In this document: positions 32,860 to 41,564 of the stretch, in pieces
Position numbering within the stretch: the first letter of the stretch is position 1
How the letters are laid out: the number at the start of each line of letters is the position of its first letter
Source of the DNA: Oscillospiraceae bacterium NTUH-002-81
GTDB taxonomy: Bacteria; Bacillota; Clostridia; Lachnospirales; Lachnospiraceae
Assembly (NCBI GenBank): GCA_032620915.1
Contig: CP136052.1
Span: forward strand, 961,001 to 1,025,000
Direction: 5' to 3'
DNA length: 64,000 nt
Made by a program: the position numbers and the translations under genes
The notes under the pieces: generated by a model
Told to the model about the DNA's origin: nothing
The model's database searches: none
What the model saw: only the letters and a program-made list of their open reading frames with translations

Positions 32860-33921
32860 ATGAAAGGTACAATGAAACAGCAGGTAATGATGAAACCGGC
32901 AACCAAGACAGAACCCGCGGAGATCGTATTTAACGATATTCCGATTCCGCAGATCAGCGGCGATCAGGTACTTGTGAAGATTAAGAGAATCGGTGTATGC
33001 GGTTCTGATATCCATGTATATTATGGAGAGCATTCCGGAACTGGTTACCCGGTAACTCAGGGACACGAGGTGTCCGGCCAGGTTGCAGAGATCGGCCCTG
33101 ATGTAAAGAATCTGAAAGTTGGTCAGAAGGTAACCATCGAACCGCAGGTGGTATGCGGCAAATGCTATCCCTGCCGCCATGGAAAATATAATCTCTGTGA
33201 GAAGCTGAAGGTAATGGGCTTCCAGACCACTGGTACAGCCAGCGAGTATTTTGCAGTGGAGGAATCCAAGGTTACTGCACTTCCGGATGAGATGGATTAC
33301 AACGATGGCGCAATGATCGAGCCTCTGGCTGTAACGGTACATGCTGCAAAACATTATGAGCATCTGGAAGGTGCCAATGTGGCAGTGCTGGGCTGCGGCC
33401 CCATCGGTATCCTGCTGGCACAGACGTGTAAGGCACTGGGGGCAGCAAAGGTGATGATCACAGACGTATCTGACTACCGTCTGGATCTGGCCAAGAAATG
33501 CGGCGTGGATTATGCTATCAATACCAAGAATGTGGACTTTGGCGATGCAATGGTAGAGCATTTCGGCCCGGACAAGGCAGATGTTATTTATGACTGCGCA
33601 GGCAACAACATTACCATCGGACAGGCCATCAAGTATGCAAGAAAGGGAAGCAAGCTGGTGCTGGTAGCAGTATTTGCGGGCATGGCTACGGTAGATCTGT
33701 TTACACTGAATGACCACGAGCTTGATCTTGACAGCACGATGATGTACCGCCACGAGGATTATGTGGATGCGATCCGTCTTGTCAACGAGGGCAAGATCCA
33801 GCTGAAACCTCTGCAGAGCAAACATTTTGCATTTGCTGATTATCTGGATGCTTACAAATATATCGAGGCAAATAAAGAGAAGACCATGAAGGTTCTCATT
33901 GATGTAGATCCGGAGGATTAA
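32860..33921 (+). CDS. Zinc-dependent polyol dehydrogenase (sorbitol/xylitol/L-iditol type)
   Basis: 353 residues. Catalytic zinc marks are GVCGSDIHVYYGEH and GHEVSGQ, the structural zinc quartet is CGKCYPCRHGKYNLC, MIEPLAVTVHA follows, and the NAD site is AVLGCGPIGILLA. The CGSDIH plus EPLAV combination is typical of sorbitol or xylitol dehydrogenases, which turn a polyol into a ketose using NAD. The close paralogue at 52782 shares the FAGMA segment and the ending pattern. It is transcribed from its own promoter and followed by a terminator. Substrate is not determinable. Confidence 0.87.
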   Translation: MKGTMKQQVMMKPATKTEPAEIVFNDIPIPQISGDQVLVKIKRIGVCGSDIHVYYGEHSGTGYPVTQGHEVSGQVAEIGPDVKNLKVGQKVTIEPQVVCGKCYPCRHGKYNLCEKLKVMGFQTTGTASEYFAVEESKVTALPDEMDYNDGAMIEPLAVTVHAAKHYEHLEGANVAVLGCGPIGILLAQTCKALGAAKVMITDVSDYRLDLAKKCGVDYAINTKNVDFGDAMVEHFGPDKADVIYDCAGNNITIGQAIKYARKGSKLVLVAVFAGMATVDLFTLNDHELDLDSTMMYRHEDYVDAIRLVNEGKIQLKPLQSKHFAFADYLDAYKYIEANKEKTMKVLIDVDPED

Positions 33922-33951
33922 TCGAATATCACGGAGCAGAAACATGTACAG

Positions 33952-33984
33952 AAGAGGCAGGAGACGGTTCCTGCCTCTTTTTTG
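33952..33984 (+). terminator. Terminator after the polyol dehydrogenase
   Basis: AAGAGGCAGGA (33952-33962) pairs with TCCTGCCTCTT, followed by a T-run. Confidence 0.88.
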
Positions 33985-34048
33985 ATAAAAATATAACAGA
34001 CTATTGTGCAAATATATGAAAAAATAAAGAATATCGCACGCCTTTCTG

Positions 34049-34080
34049 TTGACAATGAACATGCTTTGTTGTAACATTAC
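34049..34080 (+). promoter_or_regulatory. Promoter of the 34125-38264 operon
   Basis: TTGACA (34049-34054), 17-nt spacer, TAACAT (34072-34077). The inverted pair GTAA-CA-TTAC (34071-34080) overlaps the -10 element and may be an operator. Confidence 0.6.
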
Positions 34081-34124
34081 GATATAAGTATGTACATAAA
34101 ATGCAAGCGGAGGGAGACGAATAT

Positions 34125-35159
34125 ATGAAAACTGTACTTGTTGACAAAAATGGAACTGTATCTGTGGCGGAGATTCCGAAGCCGAAATACGGACCGAAGC
34201 AGGCACTGACGAAGACCATTGCCAATGGTATCTGCGGAACGGATGTACATCTGATGAAGAGAAAATTCAAAGGTGTGCCGGAAAGCGAGTATCCGATCAT
34301 GCTCGGACACGAGAATGTGGGCGAAGTGGTTGAAGTCGGCAGTGAGGTAAAAGGCCTGAAGGTAGGAGATAAGGTGCTTCTGCCGTTCCTGGATGCAGAC
34401 AGAGAGTATCTTGGCGATTATGGTTCTGCATGGGGTGCCTGCAGTGAATACTGTGTGGTGAATGACCCGCTGGCATTCCCGGAAGGAGAAGTTCCGGATC
34501 TGGCAAAGGCACAGTGCATCATCCCGGATGATATCGATCCTGTGGACGCCGTGATGCTGGTTACTTTTGGAGAAGTGCTGAGCAATGTACATTATTTTGG
34601 CATTGAGAAGGACAAACCGGTTGTGATTTTCGGCTGCGGCCCTGTGGGACTTACCTTCATCAAAATGTGTAAGCTGGTAGGTGCCAACCCGGTTATCGCA
34701 GTGGCAAGAAATCCTGAGAAGCAGAAGAATGCACTGGACGGCGGCGCAGACATTGCACTGAACAGCAGCGAAGTAGATGTTACCGCAGAAGTGCGGAAGC
34801 TTTTCCCTGGCGGCGTTCCGTATGTCATCGATGCGGTTGGATCTGAGCAGGTTGTCAATGATGCCATGGGGCTGATCTGCGACAGAGGTGAGATCTGCTG
34901 CTACGGCGTGCCGACACAGGAAGAAATGCATATTGATTTCTCCAAGGCAGATTATAACTGGGTACTGAATTTCCAGCAGATGCCGAGAAAGGACGAAGAG
35001 GCAGTTGCCCATGAAGAGGTGTTCCAGTGGATCCGTGAAGGCAAACTGGATATGAAAGAATTCATTTCTGATTACTTCACCTTTGACGAAGTGGTAGAGG
35101 CTTATCAGAAAGCATTCGACAAGAAGATCCAGAAAAAGGGAATCGTTGTATACAAATAA
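34125..35159 (+). CDS. Medium-chain alcohol dehydrogenase without the structural zinc quartet (glucose/aldose dehydrogenase-like)
   Basis: 344 residues. The catalytic part is present (NGICGTDVHLMKRK, LGHENVGEVVEVG), and the nucleotide site is VIFGCGPVGLTFIKM. Where other members carry four cysteines it reads LDADREYLGDYGSAWGACSEY, so structural zinc binding is lost. The closest patterns are glucose or threonine dehydrogenase-like MDR enzymes. GGAGGGAG precedes the ATG at 34125. It leads an operon with an SDR, an aldo/keto reductase, a VOC protein and a gluconolactonase, which suggests oxidation of a sugar to a lactone. Confidence 0.82.
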   Translation: MKTVLVDKNGTVSVAEIPKPKYGPKQALTKTIANGICGTDVHLMKRKFKGVPESEYPIMLGHENVGEVVEVGSEVKGLKVGDKVLLPFLDADREYLGDYGSAWGACSEYCVVNDPLAFPEGEVPDLAKAQCIIPDDIDPVDAVMLVTFGEVLSNVHYFGIEKDKPVVIFGCGPVGLTFIKMCKLVGANPVIAVARNPEKQKNALDGGADIALNSSEVDVTAEVRKLFPGGVPYVIDAVGSEQVVNDAMGLICDRGEICCYGVPTQEEMHIDFSKADYNWVLNFQQMPRKDEEAVAHEEVFQWIREGKLDMKEFISDYFTFDEVVEAYQKAFDKKIQKKGIVVYK

Positions 35160-35204
35160 AAAGACAAAAACAATAATGATATAAAATCAAAGGAGGCAGT
35201 TATC

Positions 35205-35981
35205 ATGACAGTTTTGGAACAGTTATTTTCCCTGGAGGGAAAGAACATCATCGTAACCGGAGGTGCACAGGGAATCGGTAAGATCGTGGCAACCCGTCTG
35301 GCAGAGATCGGTGCGAACCTTGCTCTGTTTGACATGCAGGAGGAGAAGGTGGCTGCGACCGCAAAAGAGATCGCTGAGGCTACTGGCAGAAAGGTATTCT
35401 CCTATGGCATGGATGTAACTGATCCGGCACAGGTAAAAGCAACCATCGAGAAAGCAGCAGCCGGTCTTGGCGGATTGGATCATCTGTTCAACAATGCAGG
35501 TATCGTTATCCACAAATCTGCTTACGACGTGACACCGGAAGAGTGGGCACATGTCATCAACGTGAACCTGAACGGAGAATATTACATGGCTTCTGAGTTT
35601 GCAAGATATCTGAAAGCAAACGGAAGAAAGGGCTCTATCGTCAATACCGCATCCATGTCCGGTCATATTGTAAACCAGCCGCAGAATCAGGCATCCTACA
35701 ACTCTTCCAAGGCAGCTGTGATCCAGATGACCAAGTCTCTGGCAGTGGAATATTGCCATGACAATATCCGTGTAAACTGCATCAGCCCCGGATACATGAA
35801 GACAGAGCTGTGCGTATTTGTGAACCAGGAGTGGCAGGATCGCTGGATGGATTTGACTCCTTACGGCAGATATGGCGTGCCGGAAGAACTGTGCGGTGCT
35901 GTTATCTACCTGATGAGTGATTCTGCTTCCTTCACTTCCGGATGCGATCTGGTCGTAGACGGATGCTTTACCTGCGTATAA
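35205..35981 (+). CDS. Short-chain dehydrogenase/reductase, polyol type (copy 1)
   Basis: 258 residues, a classical SDR. The cofactor motif is TGGAQGIG (18-25), followed by NNAGIV, the catalytic Ser in NTASMSGH and YNSSK with the catalytic Tyr and Lys, then SPGYMKTEL. The ending is VVDGCFTCV. It is nearly the same length and very similar throughout to the SDR at 51982, differing mainly by conservative changes, so the two are duplicates. Arabitol, mannitol or sorbose-type reduction is likely from the family. AAAGGAGG precedes the ATG. Confidence 0.9.
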   Translation: MTVLEQLFSLEGKNIIVTGGAQGIGKIVATRLAEIGANLALFDMQEEKVAATAKEIAEATGRKVFSYGMDVTDPAQVKATIEKAAAGLGGLDHLFNNAGIVIHKSAYDVTPEEWAHVINVNLNGEYYMASEFARYLKANGRKGSIVNTASMSGHIVNQPQNQASYNSSKAAVIQMTKSLAVEYCHDNIRVNCISPGYMKTELCVFVNQEWQDRWMDLTPYGRYGVPEELCGAVIYLMSDSASFTSGCDLVVDGCFTCV

Positions 35982-35999
35982 ATACAGGAAAGGAAAAGT

Positions 36000-36851
36000 A
36001 TGGATAAATTAACGGATTGTTATCGGCTTTCTAACGGCGTTGAGATTCCCTGTATCGGTTTCGGTACGTGGCAGACACCTGACGGGACAGTTGCGGAAGA
36101 GGCGGTAAAAGCAGCGATCGCAGCGGGATACCGTCATATTGATACGGCGGCTGTGTACGGAAATGAGGTTGGTGTCGGCCGGGGAATCAAGGCGTCCGGC
36201 ATTGATCGGAAAGATTTGTTTGTGACGAGTAAGGTCTGGTGTACGGAACGGGGATATGAGAAGACACTGGCTGCCTGTGAGAAGACCTTACAGGATCTGC
36301 AGCTGGATTATCTGGATCTTTATCTGATCCACTGGCCGGCAAGTTACAATCACTTTGACAATTGGGAAGAGATCAATGTGGACACGTGGAAAGCCATGAT
36401 GGAACTTTATCGGAACGGGAAAGTACGCGCGATCGGCATATCCAATTTTATGCCGCACCACATGGAAGCCCTGCTGGATGCGGAGGTGAAGCCGATGGTA
36501 AATCAGCTTCGGTACCATCCGGGCATGACTTTCTGGGATGAGACGATAGAATTGTGCAGAAAACACGATATTCTGATCGAAGCATACAGTCCGCTGGGAA
36601 CCGGCACACTGCTGGATGATCCGGTGATCGCAGAGATTGCGGGGCGATACGGGAAATCACCGGCGCAGCTTTGCATTCGCTGGTGCATGCAGAAGGGTAC
36701 ACTGCCGCTTCCGAAGTCTGTGACACCATCCAGAATTGCAGCTAATGCGGATGTGTTTGATTTTGAGATTTCCGATGTGGATATGCAGACGATGGATCAT
36801 ATCAAGAATATGAAGAAACCGTTTGATCATCCGGATGAGGTTCCTTTTTAG
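36000..36851 (+). CDS. Aldo/keto reductase
   Basis: 283 residues, the normal length. The catalytic tetrad is visible as Asp48 (HIDTAAVYGNE), Tyr53, Lys78 (VTSKVW) and His111 (YLIHWP). Family marks GFGTWQ, RAIGISNF and PLPKSV are present. It reduces an aldehyde or ketone with NADPH, or oxidises an aldose. It is third in the operon, 18 bases after the SDR. Confidence 0.93.
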   Translation: MDKLTDCYRLSNGVEIPCIGFGTWQTPDGTVAEEAVKAAIAAGYRHIDTAAVYGNEVGVGRGIKASGIDRKDLFVTSKVWCTERGYEKTLAACEKTLQDLQLDYLDLYLIHWPASYNHFDNWEEINVDTWKAMMELYRNGKVRAIGISNFMPHHMEALLDAEVKPMVNQLRYHPGMTFWDETIELCRKHDILIEAYSPLGTGTLLDDPVIAEIAGRYGKSPAQLCIRWCMQKGTLPLPKSVTPSRIAANADVFDFEISDVDMQTMDHIKNMKKPFDHPDEVPF

Positions 36852-36862
36852 AGGGGGAAAAT

Positions 36863-37246
36863 ATGAGCGAAATCACAATTACCGGTCTGCAGCATATCGG
36901 TCTGCCGACCAATGATATGAAGGCAACAGTTGCGTTTTACGAAAAACTGGGATTTACGGTTGCGTACCGTACCATGAATAACGGAGAAGAGGTTGTTTTC
37001 CTGAAACATGGCAGCCTTTGTATCGAGAGTTATGAGAATGGCCAGGCAAAGAAGATTAACGGCGCCATTGATCATATCGCCATGGATGTGGAAGATGTGG
37101 AAAAGGCCTGGGAAGAAGTAAAAGCACTGGGTATCACACCGATTGAGACAGAGATCCAGGAACTGCCTTTCTGGGAAAACGGTGTCCGTTATTTCAACAT
37201 ATACGGCCCGAACCGGGAAAAAATTGAATTCAGCCAGATGTTATAA
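36863..37246 (+). CDS. VOC-family (glyoxalase/dioxygenase-like) protein
   Basis: 127 residues. Two paired VOC modules start at GLQHIGLPTNDMKATVAFYEKLGF and AIDHIAMDVEDVEKAWEEVKALG, ending with the metal-side Glu in NREKIEFSQ. His and Glu residues typical of metal binding are kept. Such small proteins isomerise, epimerise or cleave metabolites; no specific reaction can be assigned. GAGGGGG precedes the ATG, and the gap to the reductase gene is 11 bases. Confidence 0.85.
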   Translation: MSEITITGLQHIGLPTNDMKATVAFYEKLGFTVAYRTMNNGEEVVFLKHGSLCIESYENGQAKKINGAIDHIAMDVEDVEKAWEEVKALGITPIETEIQELPFWENGVRYFNIYGPNREKIEFSQML

Positions 37247-37271
37247 GTGTTTTGGAAAATGGGGGGATCAA

Positions 37272-38264
37272 ATGCAGACATCAAAACTGTTTACACTGTT
37301 ACCCGAAGAATGTTGCTGTACACCGGACGGAATGGCGATTGACCGGGAAGGCAATCTGATTCTGTCCTGTCCAAATTTTGCGGACATGTCGATGCCAAGC
37401 TGTGTGCTGAAGATTGATAAGGACAAAAATATCCGTAAGTGGTTTGATGTACCGCTGAATCCACATACAAAAAATGCGCGGAGCATGGGCATTGAATTCG
37501 GACCGGACGGAGACCTGTACATGGTGGATAACCCGGGATGGACGGAAGATCCCGGCCTGGTATTTACCGGGAGAATTTTAAGACTGCGCCTGAATGACGA
37601 AGGCGTGGTGAAGTGTACCGTTGTTGCAGACAACATGGAGCATCCAAACGGCATCCGTATATGGGGAGATTATATGTATGTGACCCAGAGTTATCTGCGC
37701 AGGGAGAAGACGGAATCAGGAAATCTGATGAGCTGTGTATACCGCTTTCCGCTGGATGCGGAGAATATCCACTGCACGAACACGCTGGATGACAAGGAAA
37801 TCTTCCTGACATTTATCACGGAGAATCCCAAATGTCAGTATGGGGTGGACGGCATCATATTCGACCATGAGGGCAATCTTTACGTGGGTAATTTCGGAGA
37901 TGGCGCTGTACACAAGATCACGTTCAATGAAGATGGTTCCGTGAAAGAAAATAAGATCTGGGCGAAGGATCCGGAGAATCTGAAAAGCACGGATGGTATG
38001 ACCATTGACCAATATGGCAATATTTATGTGGCGGATTTTTCTGCCAACGCCATTGCCCGGATCACACCGGACGGAACAGTGAAACGGATGGCGGTGAGCC
38101 CGGACTGCGATGGATTCAACGGAGAACTGGATGAACCGGGAGAACCCATCGTATACGGCGATAAGATCATCGTATCCTGCTTCGATCTTGTGACGGATGA
38201 AGAGAAAGTAAATACAGCCCATGAGATGCCCGCGACCATGGCAATGCTGGATGTGGAACCGTAA
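37272..38264 (+). CDS. SMP-30/gluconolactonase-family lactonase
   Basis: 330 residues of six-bladed propeller type. Repeats visible are PDGMAIDREGNLILSC, GPDGDLYMVDNPG, HPNGIRIWGDYMYVTQ, VDGIIFDHEGNLYVGNFGDG and TDGMTIDQYGNIYVADFSANAI. The family uses a metal to open sugar lactones, which fits the upstream oxidoreductases. The ATG at 37272 follows a GGGGGG ribosome site; the open frame from 37143 lies inside the VOC gene. A terminator follows. Confidence 0.87.
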   Translation: MQTSKLFTLLPEECCCTPDGMAIDREGNLILSCPNFADMSMPSCVLKIDKDKNIRKWFDVPLNPHTKNARSMGIEFGPDGDLYMVDNPGWTEDPGLVFTGRILRLRLNDEGVVKCTVVADNMEHPNGIRIWGDYMYVTQSYLRREKTESGNLMSCVYRFPLDAENIHCTNTLDDKEIFLTFITENPKCQYGVDGIIFDHEGNLYVGNFGDGAVHKITFNEDGSVKENKIWAKDPENLKSTDGMTIDQYGNIYVADFSANAIARITPDGTVKRMAVSPDCDGFNGELDEPGEPIVYGDKIIVSCFDLVTDEEKVNTAHEMPATMAMLDVEP

Positions 38265-38284
38265 CGAACGAAATTAATTACATG

Positions 38285-38326
38285 AAAGGCCTGCGTTGTG
38301 CAAAAAGTACAGTACAGGCCTTTTAT
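38285..38326 (+). terminator. Terminator of the 34125 operon
   Basis: AAAGGCCTG (38285-38293) pairs with CAGGCCTTT (38315-38323), then a short T/A tail. Confidence 0.8.
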
Positions 38327-38381
38327 ATACACTTTGAATAGCAATAATTACAATATATGTCAAGAAATGTTAAGAGAGCTG

Positions 38382-38420
38382 TTGACAAAATGTATAAATT
38401 TGTTATAATGTAACTACAAA
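38382..38420 (+). promoter_or_regulatory. Promoter of importer 2 with GntR-like site
   Basis: TTGACA (38382-38387), 16-nt spacer, TATAAT (38404-38409). AATGTA-AC-TACAAA (38407-38420) overlaps the -10 and the start region and matches the AATGTA-N2-TACATT motif in 10 of 12 arm positions. Confidence 0.75.
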
Positions 38421-38454
38421 GCTTTTACAAAGTGAATAAAAAGGGGGACGTTTT

Positions 38455-39639
38455 ATGAAAATGAAAAAGCTGTTGTCGCTGCTGACGGTGTCAGCACTGG
38501 TCGTTGGACTGATGGGATGTGCAAGTTCCGATACGAGCACAAGCTCTGAACCGGCGGACACCAAGGAGGAGGCCGCAGAGTCCACAGATGACACGGAAGA
38601 GGCAAAGGATACTGCAGGTGCAGTAGATTACAAGAACTTTACCATCGACCCGTCTCAGATTCCGCAGGAGAAGCTGGATACCACGGTTTATCTTGCAGTA
38701 TCCGTACGTGGACTGGAGAATCCTTACATCGCTACCATCAACGAAGGTATGAAGATGTTTGCAGCATATCTGGATTCCATCGGACAGAAGTACGAGACCC
38801 AGGTTCTGGATTCTCAGGGTGATTCCGTTGTCGAGGTTGACAACATGCGTCAGTTTGCTGCAAAGGCAAACGGTAATGCCATCGCATACGCTGATCCGAA
38901 TGAGGACTCTATCGCATACTCTCTGGCAGAGGCAATGGCAGAGTCCGGCGGATATCTGGGAACTGCATGGAACAAGCCGGCAGATGTAAGTCCGGAAGAT
39001 CTTACCCCGAACTGGGTAATCCATACCGCTCCGGATAACGTAAACAATGGTTATCAGATTGCCAAGGCTCTGTTCGAACAGATGGGCGGCTCCGGCAAGA
39101 TCTTTGCGATCCAGGGACTGCTCGGAAATACTTCCAACACAGACCGTTATGCAGGACTGCAGAAGGCTCTGGAAGAGTATCCGGACATCGAAGTTGTTTA
39201 TGATGACACTGCAAACTGGAACACCGACGAAGCTCTGGCTCTTGTTGAGACATGGCTGACCACCTGCCCGGATGTTGCAGGTATCTGGTGTGCAAATGAC
39301 AGCATGGGAACCGGTGCTCTGCAGGCTCTTGATGCAGCAGGCCTCAAGGGCAAGGTTGGTGTTGTAGGCGTTGACGCAAACACAGACTTCGTTCAGGCAG
39401 TTGCTGACGGATATGCAACCGCTACCGTTTCTTCCAATGGATATTTACAGGGCGGTTATACACTCGCTATCTGCTATGCGGCATGGGCTGGTCTCATTGA
39501 CGTAGCAGAACTTCCGGCAGAGTATCGTGAATTCGCTACTCCGGTACAGATCATCGATAGCGCAGATGCTGCAAAAGAATATCTGTCCTCCACACCGGAA
39601 TTTGATTTCAGCAAAATCTTTGATTGCAAAGCTGATTAA
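38455..39639 (+). CDS. Sugar ABC transporter substrate-binding lipoprotein (importer 2)
   Basis: 394 residues. The lipobox is L-M-G-Cys22, followed by an unusually long acidic Ser/Thr/Glu linker to about residue 65. The binding domain is of the sugar-binding 4 type: TVYLAVSVRGLENPYIATINEGMKMFAAYL, VVEVDNMRQFAAKANGNAI, NVNNGYQIAKALFEQMGGSGKIFAI, GIWCANDSMGTGALQALDAAG and VVGVDANTDFVQAVADG. The position where most members have a PxIxID strand reads GYLGTAWNKP. It is first gene of importer 2 and is followed by a perfect hairpin. Confidence 0.92.
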   Translation: MKMKKLLSLLTVSALVVGLMGCASSDTSTSSEPADTKEEAAESTDDTEEAKDTAGAVDYKNFTIDPSQIPQEKLDTTVYLAVSVRGLENPYIATINEGMKMFAAYLDSIGQKYETQVLDSQGDSVVEVDNMRQFAAKANGNAIAYADPNEDSIAYSLAEAMAESGGYLGTAWNKPADVSPEDLTPNWVIHTAPDNVNNGYQIAKALFEQMGGSGKIFAIQGLLGNTSNTDRYAGLQKALEEYPDIEVVYDDTANWNTDEALALVETWLTTCPDVAGIWCANDSMGTGALQALDAAGLKGKVGVVGVDANTDFVQAVADGYATATVSSNGYLQGGYTLAICYAAWAGLIDVAELPAEYREFATPVQIIDSADAAKEYLSSTPEFDFSKIFDCKAD

Positions 39640-39658
39640 ATAAGTAACCAATTCATGC

Positions 39659-39694
39659 AGGGGACGGATCAGTGATCCGTCCCCTCTATTTCTT
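39659..39694 (+). terminator. Intercistronic terminator-like hairpin after binding protein 2
   Basis: Perfect 12-bp stem AGGGGACGGATC (39659-39670) with GATCCGTCCCCT (39674-39685), a 3-nt loop and a T-rich tail. Together with the hairpins after the other binding-protein genes it points to reduced expression of downstream genes. Confidence 0.75.
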
Positions 39695-39713
39695 AAAATT
39701 CGGGGTGATGCTC

Positions 39714-40730
39714 ATGAAAACTCATAATTCTTCGATTACGATACAGGAAGAATTTGTACAGAAAATTCAGGACGACAACCGTAAGGAAAAGCTGATGCAG
39801 CTGGCACCGCTCCTGGTGTTGGTCGGATTGATCGTTGTGTTTACCTGCATCTGCGGAACCGCATTTGTCAGCCCTGGCAACTTTATCAATCTGATGAACC
39901 AGCTGGCACTGCCTTTGGTGGTCGCTCTGGGCCTGACCTTTGTTATTATGCTTGGAAGCATTGACCTGTCTATTGATGGAACCGTAGGTATGGCAGGATC
40001 TGTTTTTGCCTGCCTGGTCATGAATACACAGAATGATAATGATTTTGGATTTGCCGGAGTGATCCTTGCGATCCTTCTGAGCACGTTATGCGGTATGCTC
40101 ATTGGCCTGTGCCATGTATATCTGAGAATTCCGTCCTTTATGGCTTCCTTTGCTTTTATGTATATCTGCAGAGGTATCGGAATGATTTCTTACCAGGGCC
40201 ATCCGCCGACAATTACGGATGAGTTTTTTGCAGGTCTGTCGAAAGTGAAGACCTTTGGCATCCCGGCGGTGACATGGGTTGCGCTGGTGATGTTTGTGAT
40301 TTGTTATGTGATTCAGGAATATACTCCTTTTGGACGCCACATTTATGCGGTCGGAACCAATGAAGCGATACCGAAGGCAGTTGGCGTCAGCGTACAGAAG
40401 GTTAAAATTAAAGTCTTTACCCTTGCAGGTTTTCTGTTTGGCGTGGCAGGCGTTCTCGGTGCCATCCGTATGGGACAGGGACAGGTTGCCATTGGCGCAG
40501 GAAAGATGTTCCCGGCACAGGCGGCCGTTGTTGTGGGTGGCACGGCACTGAGCGGCGGTAAAGGCGGTGTCAGAAATACCTTTGTCGGTGTTTTGATCAT
40601 GACTGTTCTGGAAAATGGTCTGACAATGGTTGGTGTGAATCCAAATATCCGGACCGGTATTCAGGGTGTGATTATTCTGATTTCAGTTATCCTTACGGCG
40701 GCTCGCGGCGCCAAGGTTATCAGCAAGTAA
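39714..40730 (+). CDS. Sugar ABC transporter permease A (importer 2)
   Basis: 338 residues of RbsC type. Membrane segments start near residue 30. Marks are LALPLVVALGLTFVIMLGSIDLSIDGTVGMAG, LIGLCHVYLRIPSFMASFAFMYICRGIGM, FGRHIYAVGTNEAIPKAVGVSVQKVKIKVF and VVVGGTALSGGKGGVRNTFVG. It differs clearly from permease B at 42287, so the importer likely has a heterodimeric channel rather than the usual homodimer. The ATG at 39714 follows GGGGTG by 6 nt. Confidence 0.9.
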   Translation: MKTHNSSITIQEEFVQKIQDDNRKEKLMQLAPLLVLVGLIVVFTCICGTAFVSPGNFINLMNQLALPLVVALGLTFVIMLGSIDLSIDGTVGMAGSVFACLVMNTQNDNDFGFAGVILAILLSTLCGMLIGLCHVYLRIPSFMASFAFMYICRGIGMISYQGHPPTITDEFFAGLSKVKTFGIPAVTWVALVMFVICYVIQEYTPFGRHIYAVGTNEAIPKAVGVSVQKVKIKVFTLAGFLFGVAGVLGAIRMGQGQVAIGAGKMFPAQAAVVVGGTALSGGKGGVRNTFVGVLIMTVLENGLTMVGVNPNIRTGIQGVIILISVILTAARGAKVISK

Positions 40731-40745
40731 AGGGGGCGTCTGGGA

Positions 40746-41564
40746 ATGGAAGAAAAAGATTATCTGTTTTACGCGAAAGATATTACCAAGTCCTTTGCCG
40801 GAACAAAAGCGCTCAAAGGTGTTGACCTTGCGGTAAAGCCGGGCGAGATCGTCGGACTGGTAGGTGAGAACGGCGCGGGAAAATCGACCCTGCTGAAGAT
40901 CATCATCGGTGCACAGCCGCAGACATCCGGCACGATGACACTGGGCGGCAGCAATTATGAGCCGAAGAATCCCATGGATGCCAATAAAGCCGGGATCGGC
41001 ATGGTATTCCAGGAGCAGTCTCTGATCGTGAATCTGAATGTGTCTCAGAATATTTTCTTCGGACATGAACATGAATTCAGAACCGGTGGATTTGTCAACT
41101 GGAAGAAAATGAATGCAGCGGCATCGGAAGTGCTGGCGGCCGTGGATATCACAGATATCAATCCGGCCAAGAAAGTCAGTGAACTGAATTTTGCGACCCG
41201 CCAGATGGTAGAGATCGCCAAGGTTATGAACGTAACCAAGCAGTCCGGTGCAGAACACTGCCTGATCTTGCTGGATGAGCCTACCTCTGTGTTGAACCAG
41301 AGTGAGGTTGAGAATCTGTTTGTGCAGATGAGAAAGATCACGGCACAGGGGCATTCCATTATTTTTGTATCTCATCATCTGGATGAGATCCTGGAGATCA
41401 CAGACAGAATCTATGTTTATAAAGACGGAACGAGTGTGGGAAGCCTGGATACGAAGGATGCAACAGAGGATATCCTGTATGAAATGATGGTAGGAAAAGA
41501 GACTTCTTCCGAGTACTATCACAGAGACCGGATGACGAGGCCTTCGGATGAAGTACTCCCTTGA
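40746..41564 (+). CDS. Sugar ABC transporter ATPase, N-terminal half as a separate protein (importer 2)
   Basis: 272 residues, equal to the first ABC domain of RbsA. Walker A is GENGAGKST, Q-loop MVFQEQSLIVNLNV, signature region LNFATRQMVEIAKVM (degenerate, as in RbsA domain 1), Walker B LILLDEPTSVLN and H-loop IFVSHHLDE. It stops at TGA 41562-41564 exactly at the inter-domain linker, while the second ABC domain begins at 41548 in the +1 frame. The stop context is CTC-CCT-TGA. Natural split with translational coupling, +1 frameshifting or a mutation are all possible. Confidence 0.88.
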   Translation: MEEKDYLFYAKDITKSFAGTKALKGVDLAVKPGEIVGLVGENGAGKSTLLKIIIGAQPQTSGTMTLGGSNYEPKNPMDANKAGIGMVFQEQSLIVNLNVSQNIFFGHEHEFRTGGFVNWKKMNAAASEVLAAVDITDINPAKKVSELNFATRQMVEIAKVMNVTKQSGAEHCLILLDEPTSVLNQSEVENLFVQMRKITAQGHSIIFVSHHLDEILEITDRIYVYKDGTSVGSLDTKDATEDILYEMMVGKETSSEYYHRDRMTRPSDEVLP

